Source of the DNA: Candidatus Omnitrophota bacterium | GTDB lineage: Bacteria > Omnitrophota > Gorgyraeia > B26-G9 | Length of the DNA: 5,985 nt | Direction: 5' to 3' | Assembly (NCBI GenBank): GCA_022013205.1 | Contig: JAKLQT010000045.1 | Coordinates: 1 to 5,985, forward strand | Shown here: positions 1 to 5,985 of the stretch, in pieces | How the letters are laid out: the number at the start of each line of letters is the position of its first letter | Position numbering within the stretch: position 1 is the stretch's first letter | Notes under the pieces: generated by a model | Told to the model about the DNA's origin: nothing | Database searches by the model: none | What the model saw: the letters and a program-made list of their open reading frames with translations, nothing else | Program-made: the position numbers and the translations under genes

Positions 1-547
1 CCCAAACACCCACATTGATCCCAGATCTCCTGAGATAATTGATCAACCATTCACGATAAGGATGATATTGCCCCAGGAATGTCACATCATACTTCTTCGG
101 AAGATTCATTTTTCGATAAACATCCGGATTGCAAGCAAATGGCGAATAAATAACATTTGTGAATCCGGCCTCTTTAAATTTGCGCAACCCATTGATATCT
201 GATGTGGTAATAAATTTAAAATGCCTAGCCCAAAAACGCGAATATTTAATTCGCCATGTATCATCAAATAAGTAGCCAAGTGTAATCGTATACCTGTTGA
301 TCTCATCTGTAATTTCCGGAATGAATTGATCTGTGTGAGGGATAAAAAATACCAGTTCCGGTTTTTCTCGCCGGACAATCTCCAGCAACTCCCGATTCAT
401 ACCTTCGCGGCCAAGCACCCGCATACGCGCCAGAAAATCAAAAGGAATAACCATCCATCCCATTTTTTCCAAGGGCTTGAGAAAATTGTAGTATTCATAA
501 GAGACGCCCGGATCCAGTGGAGCAGCGGCAAGGATTATTTTCTTCAT
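1..547 (-). CDS. CgeB-like glycosyltransferase, N-terminal 182 codons (3' end outside the window)
   Basis: An open frame starts with ATG at 547-545 and runs without a stop to the left edge. My translation starts MKKIILAAAPLDPG and gives 182 residues. Visible segments resemble the CgeB-like glycosyltransferase family (DUF3880-type N-terminal half, GT-B-like): YEYYNFLKPLEKMG (17-30), REGMNRELLEIVRREKPELV (47-66), TTSDINGLRKFKEAGF (114-129), SPFACNPDVY (135-144) and KYDVTFLGQYHPYREW (151-166). In this family the last segment starts the nucleotide-sugar-binding C-terminal half, so most of the donor site is off-window. The start codon overlaps the stop of the upstream colD-like gene (ATGA, 547-544), and only a weak Shine-Dalgarno is seen, so translation is probably coupled. 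Role inferred: cytosolic transfer of a sugar onto the growing glycan; donor and acceptor unknown. The frame and family are well supported; the exact function is not. Confidence 0.85.
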   Translation of the reverse strand, partial: MKKIILAAAPLDPGVSYEYYNFLKPLEKMGWMVIPFDFLARMRVLGREGMNRELLEIVRREKPELVFFIPHTDQFIPEITDEINRYTITLGYLFDDTWRIKYSRFWARHFKFITTSDINGLRKFKEAGFTNVIYSPFACNPDVYRKMNLPKKYDVTFLGQYHPYREWLINYLRRSGINVGVW

Positions 548-1812
548 AACGTTTTACCAATAAACTTTTCAAAAACCTCGGCAAGCCGATCCAGGTTTTT
601 TTTAGCTTCAAAAGGATGCAACCCTAGATAAAACCCCCGCTCATGTATAGCATCAGCGCCGGGCAGGTCTCCTTCCTGTAATTCAGGATATAGCCTGCAT
701 ACTGGCTGCCGTGCCAGATTACCAGCCACAATTGGACGCGTTTCAACGCCCTGTTCCTCCAGATACGCTAAAAAATCCTCCTTTTTGAAAGGACATTCGG
801 GGCTAAGCATTATTGGCAGGGCAAACCAGGAACATTCCGCGTCTGGTAAAACTTCCATTAATCGCATTATGTTCGAATAACGATTAAGATATTTCTGAAA
901 ATAAACAGCGTTTTGGAGGCGTTGAGCGTTAAAAGCAGGTAATCTTCTGAGCTGTTCAAGGCCAAAACCAGCCTGAAGTTCAGTAGGCCTCACATTGAAT
1001 CCCCAATTTAAGAACATATACCTGGGATCAAGGCCTTCTACAGATTCAGGTTTGGCATATTTTGCGTTACGCGCCCAACCATGAGCACGTAACAAACGAA
1101 AAAGATCGGATAATGGTTGGTCCTGACATATAATCATCCCCCCTTCCATCGTAGTAATATGATGAGAAAAAAAGAATGAGAAACTGCCCGTTAATCCGAA
1201 GGTGCCAACCGCTTTGCCCTTGAATTTAGCTCCAAGCGCTTCACAACAGTCTTCAATTAAAATCAAGTTGTGTTTCTGACAAATATTTATAACACGGTCC
1301 ATATCGCAAGGATTACCCATCAGATGAACAAGAGACACCGCGCGCGTTTTTGGCCCAATTTTAGCTTCAAGATCATCTAAATCCATATTTAGAGTATTTG
1401 GGTCCGTATCCACAAAACGGACTTTTAATCCTGCCATCATTGGAGACCAAAGCTGCGTGGGCCAAGTAACTGATGGCACCAGGATTTCATCCCCCTGATT
1501 AAGAAATTTAGTCTGCGGATTTATTAATGCAAAGGCAATCAATAGATCGGCAGAAGACCCGCTGTTAACCATAATTGCCTCAGGAGAGCCTGCAAAAGCC
1601 CCAAACTGCCTTTCAAATTCATCCGTCTTTTCCCACATCGTCGTCCGAAAAGAACATAATGAATCTACCGCAGCTAAAATTTCTTCTATATCATAAGTAG
1701 CCATACTGAGCGGATACCAGTATTTCTGCGGTTTATAGCTATTAATACGCGATGCCTCCTGCAGCAAAGCCTGAACAGGCTCGCGTAATTGGTAGGTGTA
1801 TTTTAAATTCAT
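544..1812 (-). CDS. colD: ColD-type GDP-4-keto-6-deoxy-D-mannose 3-dehydratase (PLP/PMP, no Fe-S)
   Basis: A 422-residue member of the DegT/DnrJ/EryC1/StrS PLP fold that is unlikely to be an aminotransferase. The lysine that normally holds PLP is replaced by histidine in SHHITTMEGG (216-225, His217-His218), the hallmark of sugar 3-dehydratases. Other motifs: NSGSSADLL (83-91, phosphate cup), RFVDTDPNTLNMDLDDLEAK (132-151), IEDCCEALGAKF (186-197, cofactor-contacting Asp188), RAHGWARN (242-249), FNVRPTELQAGFGLEQL (272-288) and ETRPIVAGN (357-365). The RAHGW, NVRP and RPIV(A/T)GN blocks resemble ColD of the GDP-colitose pathway. The C-X-C-X7-C iron-sulfur motif of E1 is absent after RAHGW, which also fits ColD. 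Known ColD chemistry removes the C3 hydroxyl of GDP-4-keto-6-deoxymannose using PMP and glutamate. It is about 30 residues longer than E. coli ColD (about 388), mostly at the N-terminus. ATG 1812 has a good Shine-Dalgarno 8 nt upstream. It follows the fcl/colC-like gene by 14 nt, the expected partner. The substrate is inferred from similarity and context. Confidence 0.85.
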   Translation of the reverse strand: MNLKYTYQLREPVQALLQEASRINSYKPQKYWYPLSMATYDIEEILAAVDSLCSFRTTMWEKTDEFERQFGAFAGSPEAIMVNSGSSADLLIAFALINPQTKFLNQGDEILVPSVTWPTQLWSPMMAGLKVRFVDTDPNTLNMDLDDLEAKIGPKTRAVSLVHLMGNPCDMDRVINICQKHNLILIEDCCEALGAKFKGKAVGTFGLTGSFSFFFSHHITTMEGGMIICQDQPLSDLFRLLRAHGWARNAKYAKPESVEGLDPRYMFLNWGFNVRPTELQAGFGLEQLRRLPAFNAQRLQNAVYFQKYLNRYSNIMRLMEVLPDAECSWFALPIMLSPECPFKKEDFLAYLEEQGVETRPIVAGNLARQPVCRLYPELQEGDLPGADAIHERGFYLGLHPFEAKKNLDRLAEVFEKFIGKTL

Positions 1813-1820
1813 AAAAATAT

Positions 1821-1826
1821 TCTCCC
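1821..1826 (-). promoter_or_regulatory. Shine-Dalgarno site of the colD-like gene
   Basis: The minus strand reads TAAGGGAGA just before the colD-like ATG. GGGAGA (1826-1821) lies 8 nt from the start codon and directly follows the TAA stop (1829-1827) of the fcl/colC-like gene. It is the clearest ribosome-binding site in the window; it fixes the 1812 start and shows the host uses Shine-Dalgarno initiation. Confidence 0.75.
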
Positions 1827-2768
1827 TTATCTGGGGTAACGTGCCTCAAAATCTACCATAACTGAGCGGATACCTGCCGCTAAATCAATCTTATGTTTCC
1901 AGCCGAGTGCATGTAATCTACCGACATCTAGTAATTTAATTGGCATCCCGTCAGGTTTGGTTAGATCCCACTTCAGTTTACCATTATATCCCACAATTCT
2001 TGCTATGGTTTCAGCTAATTCGCGTATGGTTACATCTTGACCACAACCGACATTGATGATCTCAGGCGAATCGTAATATCTCATTAGAAACAAACATGCA
2101 TCCGCTAAATCATCTACATGCAATAGTTCTCTGCGGGCATTGCCTGTGCCCCACAAAGTCACTATTGGCGCGTTATTCCTCTTAGCTTCAATAAAACGCC
2201 TAACCAAAGCGGATACGACATGCGAACGCTCAAATTCAAAATGATCACCCGGCCCATATACATTGGAAGGCATCGGACAAATAACATCTATGCCAAATTG
2301 CTGCCTGAGCGCCTTTGCCAAACGAATGCCCGCAATTTTAGCAACTGCGTAGGATTCGTTTGTAGGCTCTAACGGGCCACTCATAAAGTAATCTTCACGC
2401 ATAGGTTGTGGAGAATTACGCGGATAAATACATGAACTCCCCAAAAAAATAGTCTTTTTCACGCTAAAATGCTTACAAGCTAATAAAATATTGTTTTGAA
2501 TTTTAAGATTTTCCACTAAAAAATCCACAGGCGCGGCCATATTAGCGGAAATCCCCCCTACTTTTGCCGCAGCAATAATGACATACTCTGGCCTTGCTGT
2601 CTCAAAAAAGCGATAAACTAATTCGCGAGACATTAAATCCAACTCGGAACGCTTTCGTAGAAAGAGATTACTAAATCCATTTTGCCGGAGACAGCGCACC
2701 AACGCTGCACCAACAAGCCCCCCATGCCCAGCAATATAAATCTTTGAATGAGCTGTAAAATTAATCAT
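1827..2768 (-). CDS. fcl: GDP-L-fucose synthase family 3,5-epimerase/4-reductase, possibly GDP-L-colitose synthase (ColC)
   Basis: A full-length 313-residue short-chain dehydrogenase, close to the usual 310-321 of Fcl/WcaG. The NADP-binding glycine motif GHGGLVG is at 14-20. The catalytic set is complete: SSCIYP with Ser111 and Cys113, YAVAK with Tyr140 and Lys144, and ERSHVV with His183. These are offset by exactly four from E. coli Fcl Ser107, Cys109, Tyr136, Lys140 and His179. SNVYGPGDHFE (168-178) and RRELLHVDDLADA (212-224) are further family blocks. Fcl turns GDP-4-keto-6-deoxymannose into GDP-L-fucose by epimerising C3 and C5 and reducing C4. ColC is homologous and performs C5 epimerisation and C4 reduction on the 3-deoxy intermediate made by ColD. 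Because a ColD-type gene follows 14 nt downstream, ColC is a serious alternative; sequence alone does not decide it. Start ATG 2768 lies 7 nt after the glycosyltransferase stop and has no clear Shine-Dalgarno, only an A-rich leader, so coupling is likely. No Gmd is in the window. Confidence 0.92.
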   Translation of the reverse strand: MINFTAHSKIYIAGHGGLVGAALVRCLRQNGFSNLFLRKRSELDLMSRELVYRFFETARPEYVIIAAAKVGGISANMAAPVDFLVENLKIQNNILLACKHFSVKKTIFLGSSCIYPRNSPQPMREDYFMSGPLEPTNESYAVAKIAGIRLAKALRQQFGIDVICPMPSNVYGPGDHFEFERSHVVSALVRRFIEAKRNNAPIVTLWGTGNARRELLHVDDLADACLFLMRYYDSPEIINVGCGQDVTIRELAETIARIVGYNGKLKWDLTKPDGMPIKLLDVGRLHALGWKHKIDLAAGIRSVMVDFEARYPR

Positions 2769-2775
2769 TTTTGTT

Positions 2776-3831
2776 TTATTTTATCGGTTTCCGCCGCCAC
2801 GCGTTACGGCAGGCATATAATCTTGACACCTGCTGCCCAAGAAAAGTTCCAAAACCCAATCTCATAGCAACCCATAATCCTATCCCAGCTAACAATCGAG
2901 CTAATACCCGCGGACGTCTGAACGCAGTTATGAAATGTCTCAACTGCAAAGTTTCTCGCAGTTGTTCCCGCGCCTCAATCGTTCGCCTTTGCACCAATAA
3001 GTTTTGCGCGCAAATCGCATGATCAGCAGCACGATACATTTTATAAAGCGCCAATGACTGCGGACGTACAAATTTCCTTTCACTTAAATCGTTTAAATGC
3101 GCGTCGATAACCCGGTAAAAATCCGGCAAATCGGTACGATTCTTGGCAATAAGAGTGCTTCCTTGTAAGTCATAAATACGATATTGGTGTAATGGCTCAT
3201 CAATAATACCAATACCCCCCCACTGACGTGCCATCCGTAAATACAAGTCAATGTCGGATGCAGATGCAAACATCTGAAATCGGAAATCACCAACTTTTTT
3301 AATAACCTGTTTTCTTGTCATCATTGTCGGCACGTAAGTAAATGTATGATATTTTAAAACCGCATTAAAAAATTCAGAAAATTCAAAAAAATCCCTGTCA
3401 CGCAGCTCCTGCGGTAAACGCAGAGAACCCATCCGGATAGGCCGATCTTGTTCATCAATAGTTTGTGTCATCGTAAACACAGCGCTCGATTTCGGATGTG
3501 CTTCCAAAAATTCAACCTGGCGCCGTACCATGGTAGAGGTATAAATATCGTCGGCATGGTACAGTGCTATTAGCGGTCCATCGGCTAGCGAGAGTATATA
3601 GTTCCAATTATTTTCACCAAGTATCTCTTTTTGCGGATTGAAAAAATAACGGACTCCCTGCGCAACATAACCTTTAACAATCTTAGCCGTTTCATCACTG
3701 GAACAATTATCCGAAACAATAATCTCAAGATTAAGATAATCCTGAGCTAGAATCGAATCTAAAGTACGAGCGATAGTACATGCGCCGTTACGAACAGGCA
3801 CACAAACCATTACTTTTGGTAAAGATGACAT
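2776..3831 (-). CDS. Family 2 (GT-A) glycosyltransferase
   Basis: A 351-residue inverting-type GT2 enzyme. The N-terminal nucleotide-binding strand is PKVMVCVPVRNGACTIARTL (5-24), followed by EIIVSDNCSSDETA (36-49). The metal/nucleotide-diphosphate motif is YHADD (91-95), the DxD equivalent. A candidate catalytic-base region is ASASDIDLYLRMA (189-201), with Asp193 or Asp195 where many relatives have an Asp/Glu pair. The C-terminal 100 residues are basic, with a hydrophobic stretch (about 309-331) that may touch the membrane. Start chosen at ATG 3831 because PKVMVCVPVRNG then sits at the usual N-terminus and AAAGGA (3848-3843) lies 11 nt upstream. An earlier ATG at 3888 would add 19 residues encoded inside the E1 gene and is less likely. 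The gene overlaps the 3' end of the E1 gene by 44 nt. It is arginine-rich (34 Arg, 14 Lys by hand count), unlike E1. Role inferred: cytosolic assembly of the repeat unit; donor unknown. Confidence 0.9.
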   Translation of the reverse strand: MSSLPKVMVCVPVRNGACTIARTLDSILAQDYLNLEIIVSDNCSSDETAKIVKGYVAQGVRYFFNPQKEILGENNWNYILSLADGPLIALYHADDIYTSTMVRRQVEFLEAHPKSSAVFTMTQTIDEQDRPIRMGSLRLPQELRDRDFFEFSEFFNAVLKYHTFTYVPTMMTRKQVIKKVGDFRFQMFASASDIDLYLRMARQWGGIGIIDEPLHQYRIYDLQGSTLIAKNRTDLPDFYRVIDAHLNDLSERKFVRPQSLALYKMYRAADHAICAQNLLVQRRTIEAREQLRETLQLRHFITAFRRPRVLARLLAGIGLWVAMRLGFGTFLGQQVSRLYACRNAWRRKPIK

Positions 3832-5158
3832 TCTCTTCTTTATCCTTTGGAATTTTTTTAAAAAACATGTTAAATTGTCCACATACATAATTCAACATTT
3901 CTTTAGTAAGCCCGGGATACACACCAATCCAAAATAAATTATTCATAACGAAATCGGTATTCTTCAATTTGCCGACAATCTTCATTTTAGCTCCTGCATA
4001 TGCAGGTTGTTTTGTAAGATTGCCTCCAAATAACATACGTGTCGCTATTTTATTATCCTCTAAATAATTCACAATATCGTTTCTGCTGAAAAGCACGTTT
4101 TCCTTTACCAATATCGGAAAACCAAACCAGCTAGGGGTAGAATTTTTAGTTGCTTGAGGTAACAATAAAAACTCTTCAAACTTTTTTAAATTATCCGATA
4201 AATATCTAAAATTATCCTGACGTTTTTTTATAAATTGCTTTAATTTCTTAAGCTGGGCAACTCCAACTGCCGCCTGAAGATCCGTAACTTTTAAATTATA
4301 ACCGATGTGGGAATATACATACTTATGGTCATAACCATAAGGCAATTCACCAAATTGCTGTTTAAAACGCCTATTACAGGTATTATCCTGTCCCGGCTCA
4401 CACCAACAATCACGACCCCAGTCACGCAAAGAAAGCAAAGCTCTTCTGAAACCCGGATCATTCGTTAAAACAGCACCGCCCTCCCCCATAGTTATATGGT
4501 GAGCCGGATAGAAACTCAATGTTGCAATATGGCCATAAGTTCCGGTAAAGCGTTTTCTATATTTTGAACCTAAAGCATCGCAGTTATCCTCTATTAAAAA
4601 TAAGTTGTATTTTTTCGCTATTTTCAATACCACTTCCAGATCAAACGGATTCCCCAGGGTATGAGCAACAAAAATTGCCTTGGTTTTTCTTGATATCGAT
4701 TTTTCTATTTTCCCAACATCTATATTATAAGTGCCTAGCTCAACATCAATAATTACCGGTTTTAACTGATTTTGTAAAATGGGATTAAGCGTTGTTGGAA
4801 AACCGCACGCAGTAGTAATAACTTCATCCCCGGGTTTTAATTGACGTTTTTTAAGCAAAGGCGAAGTTAACGCAGATATTGCCAGAAGATTTGCCGAAGA
4901 ACCGGAATTAACCAGCAAAGCATGTTTTACTCCTAAAAACTCCGCTAACTCTTTTTCTAGTTTTTGCGCGTAGCGACCAGCTGTTAGCCAAAAATCAAGT
5001 GATGAATCAACTAAATTAACAAGTTCCTTTTCATTAAAGACTCTTCCGGCATAAGGCACCTTAGATTTTCCAGGAATAAAAGGAACGCTAACACTCTCTT
5101 TATGATATTCCTTTACAGTTTTTAAAATCTGCTTACGCAGTTTTTCTCTTTTTGTCAT
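3788..5158 (-). CDS. rfbH: RfbH/E1-type CDP-4-keto-6-deoxy-D-glucose 3-dehydrase ([2Fe-2S], PMP)
   Basis: E1 of the CDP-3,6-dideoxyhexose pathway (also called DdhC/AscC). With the E3 reductase it removes the C3 hydroxyl of CDP-4-keto-6-deoxyglucose. Numbered from ATG 5158 (MTKREKLRK), the iron-sulfur cysteines are Cys193, Cys251, Cys253 and Cys261, giving C-X57-C-X-C-X7-C. To my recollection these are the residue numbers reported for Yersinia E1. His220-His221 (AHHITMGEGG) replaces the PLP lysine, again matching His220 of E1. Other blocks: TAGRYAQKLEKELAEFLG (59-76), VNSGSSANLL (83-92), LIEDNCDALGSKY (188-200) and SWFGFPILV (343-351). A TTG at 5182 would add eight residues but overlaps the upstream gene and breaks this numbering. 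The chosen start lies 2 nt after the upstream stop, so translation is probably coupled. At 456 residues it exceeds the usual length of about 437 by roughly 19, all in a C-terminal tail (about 438-456) reading into the GT2 gene. It is lysine-rich (49 Lys, 18 Arg) and AT-rich. No E3 is in the window. Confidence 0.95.
   Translation of the reverse strand: MTKREKLRKQILKTVKEYHKESVSVPFIPGKSKVPYAGRVFNEKELVNLVDSSLDFWLTAGRYAQKLEKELAEFLGVKHALLVNSGSSANLLAISALTSPLLKKRQLKPGDEVITTACGFPTTLNPILQNQLKPVIIDVELGTYNIDVGKIEKSISRKTKAIFVAHTLGNPFDLEVVLKIAKKYNLFLIEDNCDALGSKYRKRFTGTYGHIATLSFYPAHHITMGEGGAVLTNDPGFRRALLSLRDWGRDCWCEPGQDNTCNRRFKQQFGELPYGYDHKYVYSHIGYNLKVTDLQAAVGVAQLKKLKQFIKKRQDNFRYLSDNLKKFEEFLLLPQATKNSTPSWFGFPILVKENVLFSRNDIVNYLEDNKIATRMLFGGNLTKQPAYAGAKMKIVGKLKNTDFVMNNLFWIGVYPGLTKEMLNYVCGQFNMFFKKIPKDKEENVIFTKSNGLCACS
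3843..3848 (-). promoter_or_regulatory. Probable Shine-Dalgarno site of the GT2 gene, inside the E1 coding region
   Basis: AAAGGA on the minus strand lies 11 nt before the GT2 ATG at 3831, a slightly long spacing. A purine run (AAGAAGAGA) fills the interval and may contribute. The site lies within the last codons of the E1 gene, so ribosomes finishing E1 pass over it. It supports 3831 rather than 3888 as the GT2 start. Confidence 0.5.
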
Positions 5159-5160
5159 AA

Positions 5161-5985
5161 CTATTCTTTCTTGACTCGGCAAACGTTAATATATTTATCT
5201 TCTTTAACACTATGTATATTCAGAGAATTCAAATTCTCATGATACCACTCATATAGCTGCCTTATCGCCTTCTCAATAGGAGTAAAACTAAAATCTTTCA
5301 ACTCTTCCATCAAACGCGTATTATCCGCAGTATACTCATTATTCAAGCCCGGATTGTTAATAATTAGTTCTGTAGGTTTTTCAGCTATTTCATTAATCAT
5401 ATTCGCAATCGAAATTAAGTCCACTGGTTTTCCCGTCACGATATTATAGACTTTATGCTTGGCATCATTATTGATAAAATATTCTATTATCCTGACTAAA
5501 TCATTTATGTATAAAAATTCAAAATAGACATTCTGGCGAATAGTAATTGGAATCCCCAGCAGATTTTTCACTATCGCATTGGAAATAAATCTGAATTCAT
5601 AGTCCTCATATTTACCGAAATTGCCGAAAAGGCGCAGATTTACTATCGGCTTCTCTGTCTCCATTACAAATTTATTACACACATATTTTGAAAATCCGTA
5701 ATCATCTTCCGGCACAAAAGCATCAAAATAGTCCTCTCTCATCTTGGGGGTATAATTTCGCCGATCAAACTCGGCGCCAGTACCTAAATGAATCATTTTT
5801 TTTACATGTTTAAGGCATCGGGCAAGGTTAAAAAACATCCGCACATTCTTGTAAAAAACATCACTACCAATACTATTATATCCTTCTTTACGCGAACCTC
5901 CCCGGTTAGCCGAATGAACAATCACATCTATTTTATGCGAGATTACATATTCCTCTACTTTCGCCGGGTCCAATAATTCCAGGTC
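5161..5985 (-). CDS. NAD(P)-dependent epimerase/reductase (extended SDR), N-terminus outside the window
   Basis: The frame is open to the right edge and encodes 274 residues before TAG at 5163-5161. The first residues in the window are DLELLDPAKVEEYV, so the Rossmann GxxGxxG segment and true start lie upstream; the TTG at 5973 is not a credible start. Extended-SDR features present: KIDVIVHSAN (18-27), IHLGTGAEFD with a Thr at the catalytic Ser/Thr position (65-74), catalytic YGFSK (Tyr96, Lys100) and the C-terminal substrate-domain block FEFLYINDLVRII. These support a nucleotide-sugar epimerase, reductase or dehydratase; they do not fix the substrate. The E1 gene starts 2 nt downstream, so a role in the same CDP-sugar pathway is plausible, for example 4-keto reduction to a CDP-3,6-dideoxyhexose as Abe, Prt or AscF do. 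This is inferred from position only. Lysine-rich and AT-rich like the E1 gene. No clear match to a named enzyme. Confidence 0.9.
   Translation of the reverse strand, partial: DLELLDPAKVEEYVISHKIDVIVHSANRGGSRKEGYNSIGSDVFYKNVRMFFNLARCLKHVKKMIHLGTGAEFDRRNYTPKMREDYFDAFVPEDDYGFSKYVCNKFVMETEKPIVNLRLFGNFGKYEDYEFRFISNAIVKNLLGIPITIRQNVYFEFLYINDLVRIIEYFINNDAKHKVYNIVTGKPVDLISIANMINEIAEKPTELIINNPGLNNEYTADNTRLMEELKDFSFTPIEKAIRQLYEWYHENLNSLNIHSVKEDKYINVCRVKKE

Noticed and set aside
106..378. Minus-strand open frame of 90 codons in a different frame from the CgeB-like gene
   Set aside because: The CgeB-like frame covers the same bases with conserved motifs throughout; this one is a shadow without family features.
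326..631. Plus-strand open frame of about 100 codons
   Set aside because: It lies antisense to the CgeB-like and ColD-like genes, whose protein motifs are clear, and shows no recognisable domain.
2771..3022. Plus-strand open frame antisense to the GT2 3' end
   Set aside because: No domain, no ribosome-binding site of note, and full overlap with a well-supported gene.
3093..3293. Short minus-strand open frame inside GT2
   Set aside because: Alternative frame of the GT2 gene with no recognisable features.
3832..3888. Upstream ATG start for GT2 at 3888
   Set aside because: The 19 added residues come from conserved E1 coding sequence in another frame and precede the normal GT2 N-terminal strand; ATG 3831 has a plausible ribosome-binding site.
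4564..4752. Plus-strand open frame of 62 codons antisense to E1
   Set aside because: It covers E1 sequence holding conserved motifs on the other strand; no independent support.
544..5158. Annotating both DegT-family proteins as sugar aminotransferases
   Set aside because: Both have a His-His pair where aminotransferases need the PLP-binding lysine, so dehydration is expected instead.
5159..5182. Upstream TTG start for E1 at 5182
   Set aside because: It would overlap the SDR gene by 22 nt and shift residue numbering by eight, whereas ATG 5158 reproduces the known E1 numbering of all four cysteines and the active-site His.
5788..5976. Plus-strand open frame of 62 codons antisense to the SDR
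   Set aside because: Antisense to conserved SDR motifs and without a recognisable product.
1..5985. Promoters, terminators, mobile elements, CRISPR or RNA genes
   Set aside because: Genes are contiguous with gaps of at most 14 nt; I saw no hairpin with a T-run between genes, no inverted-repeat-bounded element, no repeat-spacer pattern and no RNA gene signature.

Overview
All supportable genes lie on the minus strand, packed head to tail over the whole 5,985 bases. The largest gap between neighbours is 14 nt and two pairs overlap. This looks like an internal piece of a surface-polysaccharide (O-antigen or capsule type) biosynthesis operon, cut at both ends. No RNA gene, mobile element, CRISPR array, promoter or terminator is visible.

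In transcription order (right to left) the genes are: (1) an NAD(P)-dependent short-chain epimerase/reductase missing its N-terminus (5161-5985); (2) an RfbH/E1-type CDP-4-keto-6-deoxyglucose 3-dehydrase with an intact [2Fe-2S] cysteine signature and His in place of the PLP lysine (3788-5158); (3) a family 2 glycosyltransferase (2776-3831); (4) a GDP-L-fucose synthase/ColC-type epimerase-reductase (1827-2768); (5) a ColD-type GDP-4-keto-6-deoxymannose 3-dehydratase, also with His for Lys but without the Fe-S cysteines (544-1812); (6) the first 182 codons of a CgeB-like glycosyltransferase running off the left edge (1-547).

The most interesting feature is that one apparent operon carries both known chemical solutions to sugar C3 deoxygenation: the Fe-S/PMP E1 enzyme of CDP-linked 3,6-dideoxyhexoses (abequose, paratose, tyvelose, ascarylose) and the Fe-S-free ColD enzyme of GDP-colitose. 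The simplest reading is a glycan with two different 3,6-dideoxy sugars, with the two glycosyltransferases adding sugars to the repeat unit. The feeder enzymes (glucose-1-phosphate cytidylyltransferase, CDP-glucose 4,6-dehydratase, E3 reductase, ManB/ManC, Gmd) are not in the window and would have to be elsewhere.

The operon looks mosaic. The two upstream genes are lysine-rich and AT-rich, the following genes are richer in arginine and G+C, and the change falls at an unusual 44-nt overlap between genes 2 and 3.

Organism: 3,6-dideoxyhexoses are known mainly from Gram-negative lipopolysaccharides, so a Gram-negative bacterium is the likely source. G+C looks like roughly 40% by eye. One gene has a clear Shine-Dalgarno sequence and several have weak ones. 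I cannot place the organism more closely from sequence alone.
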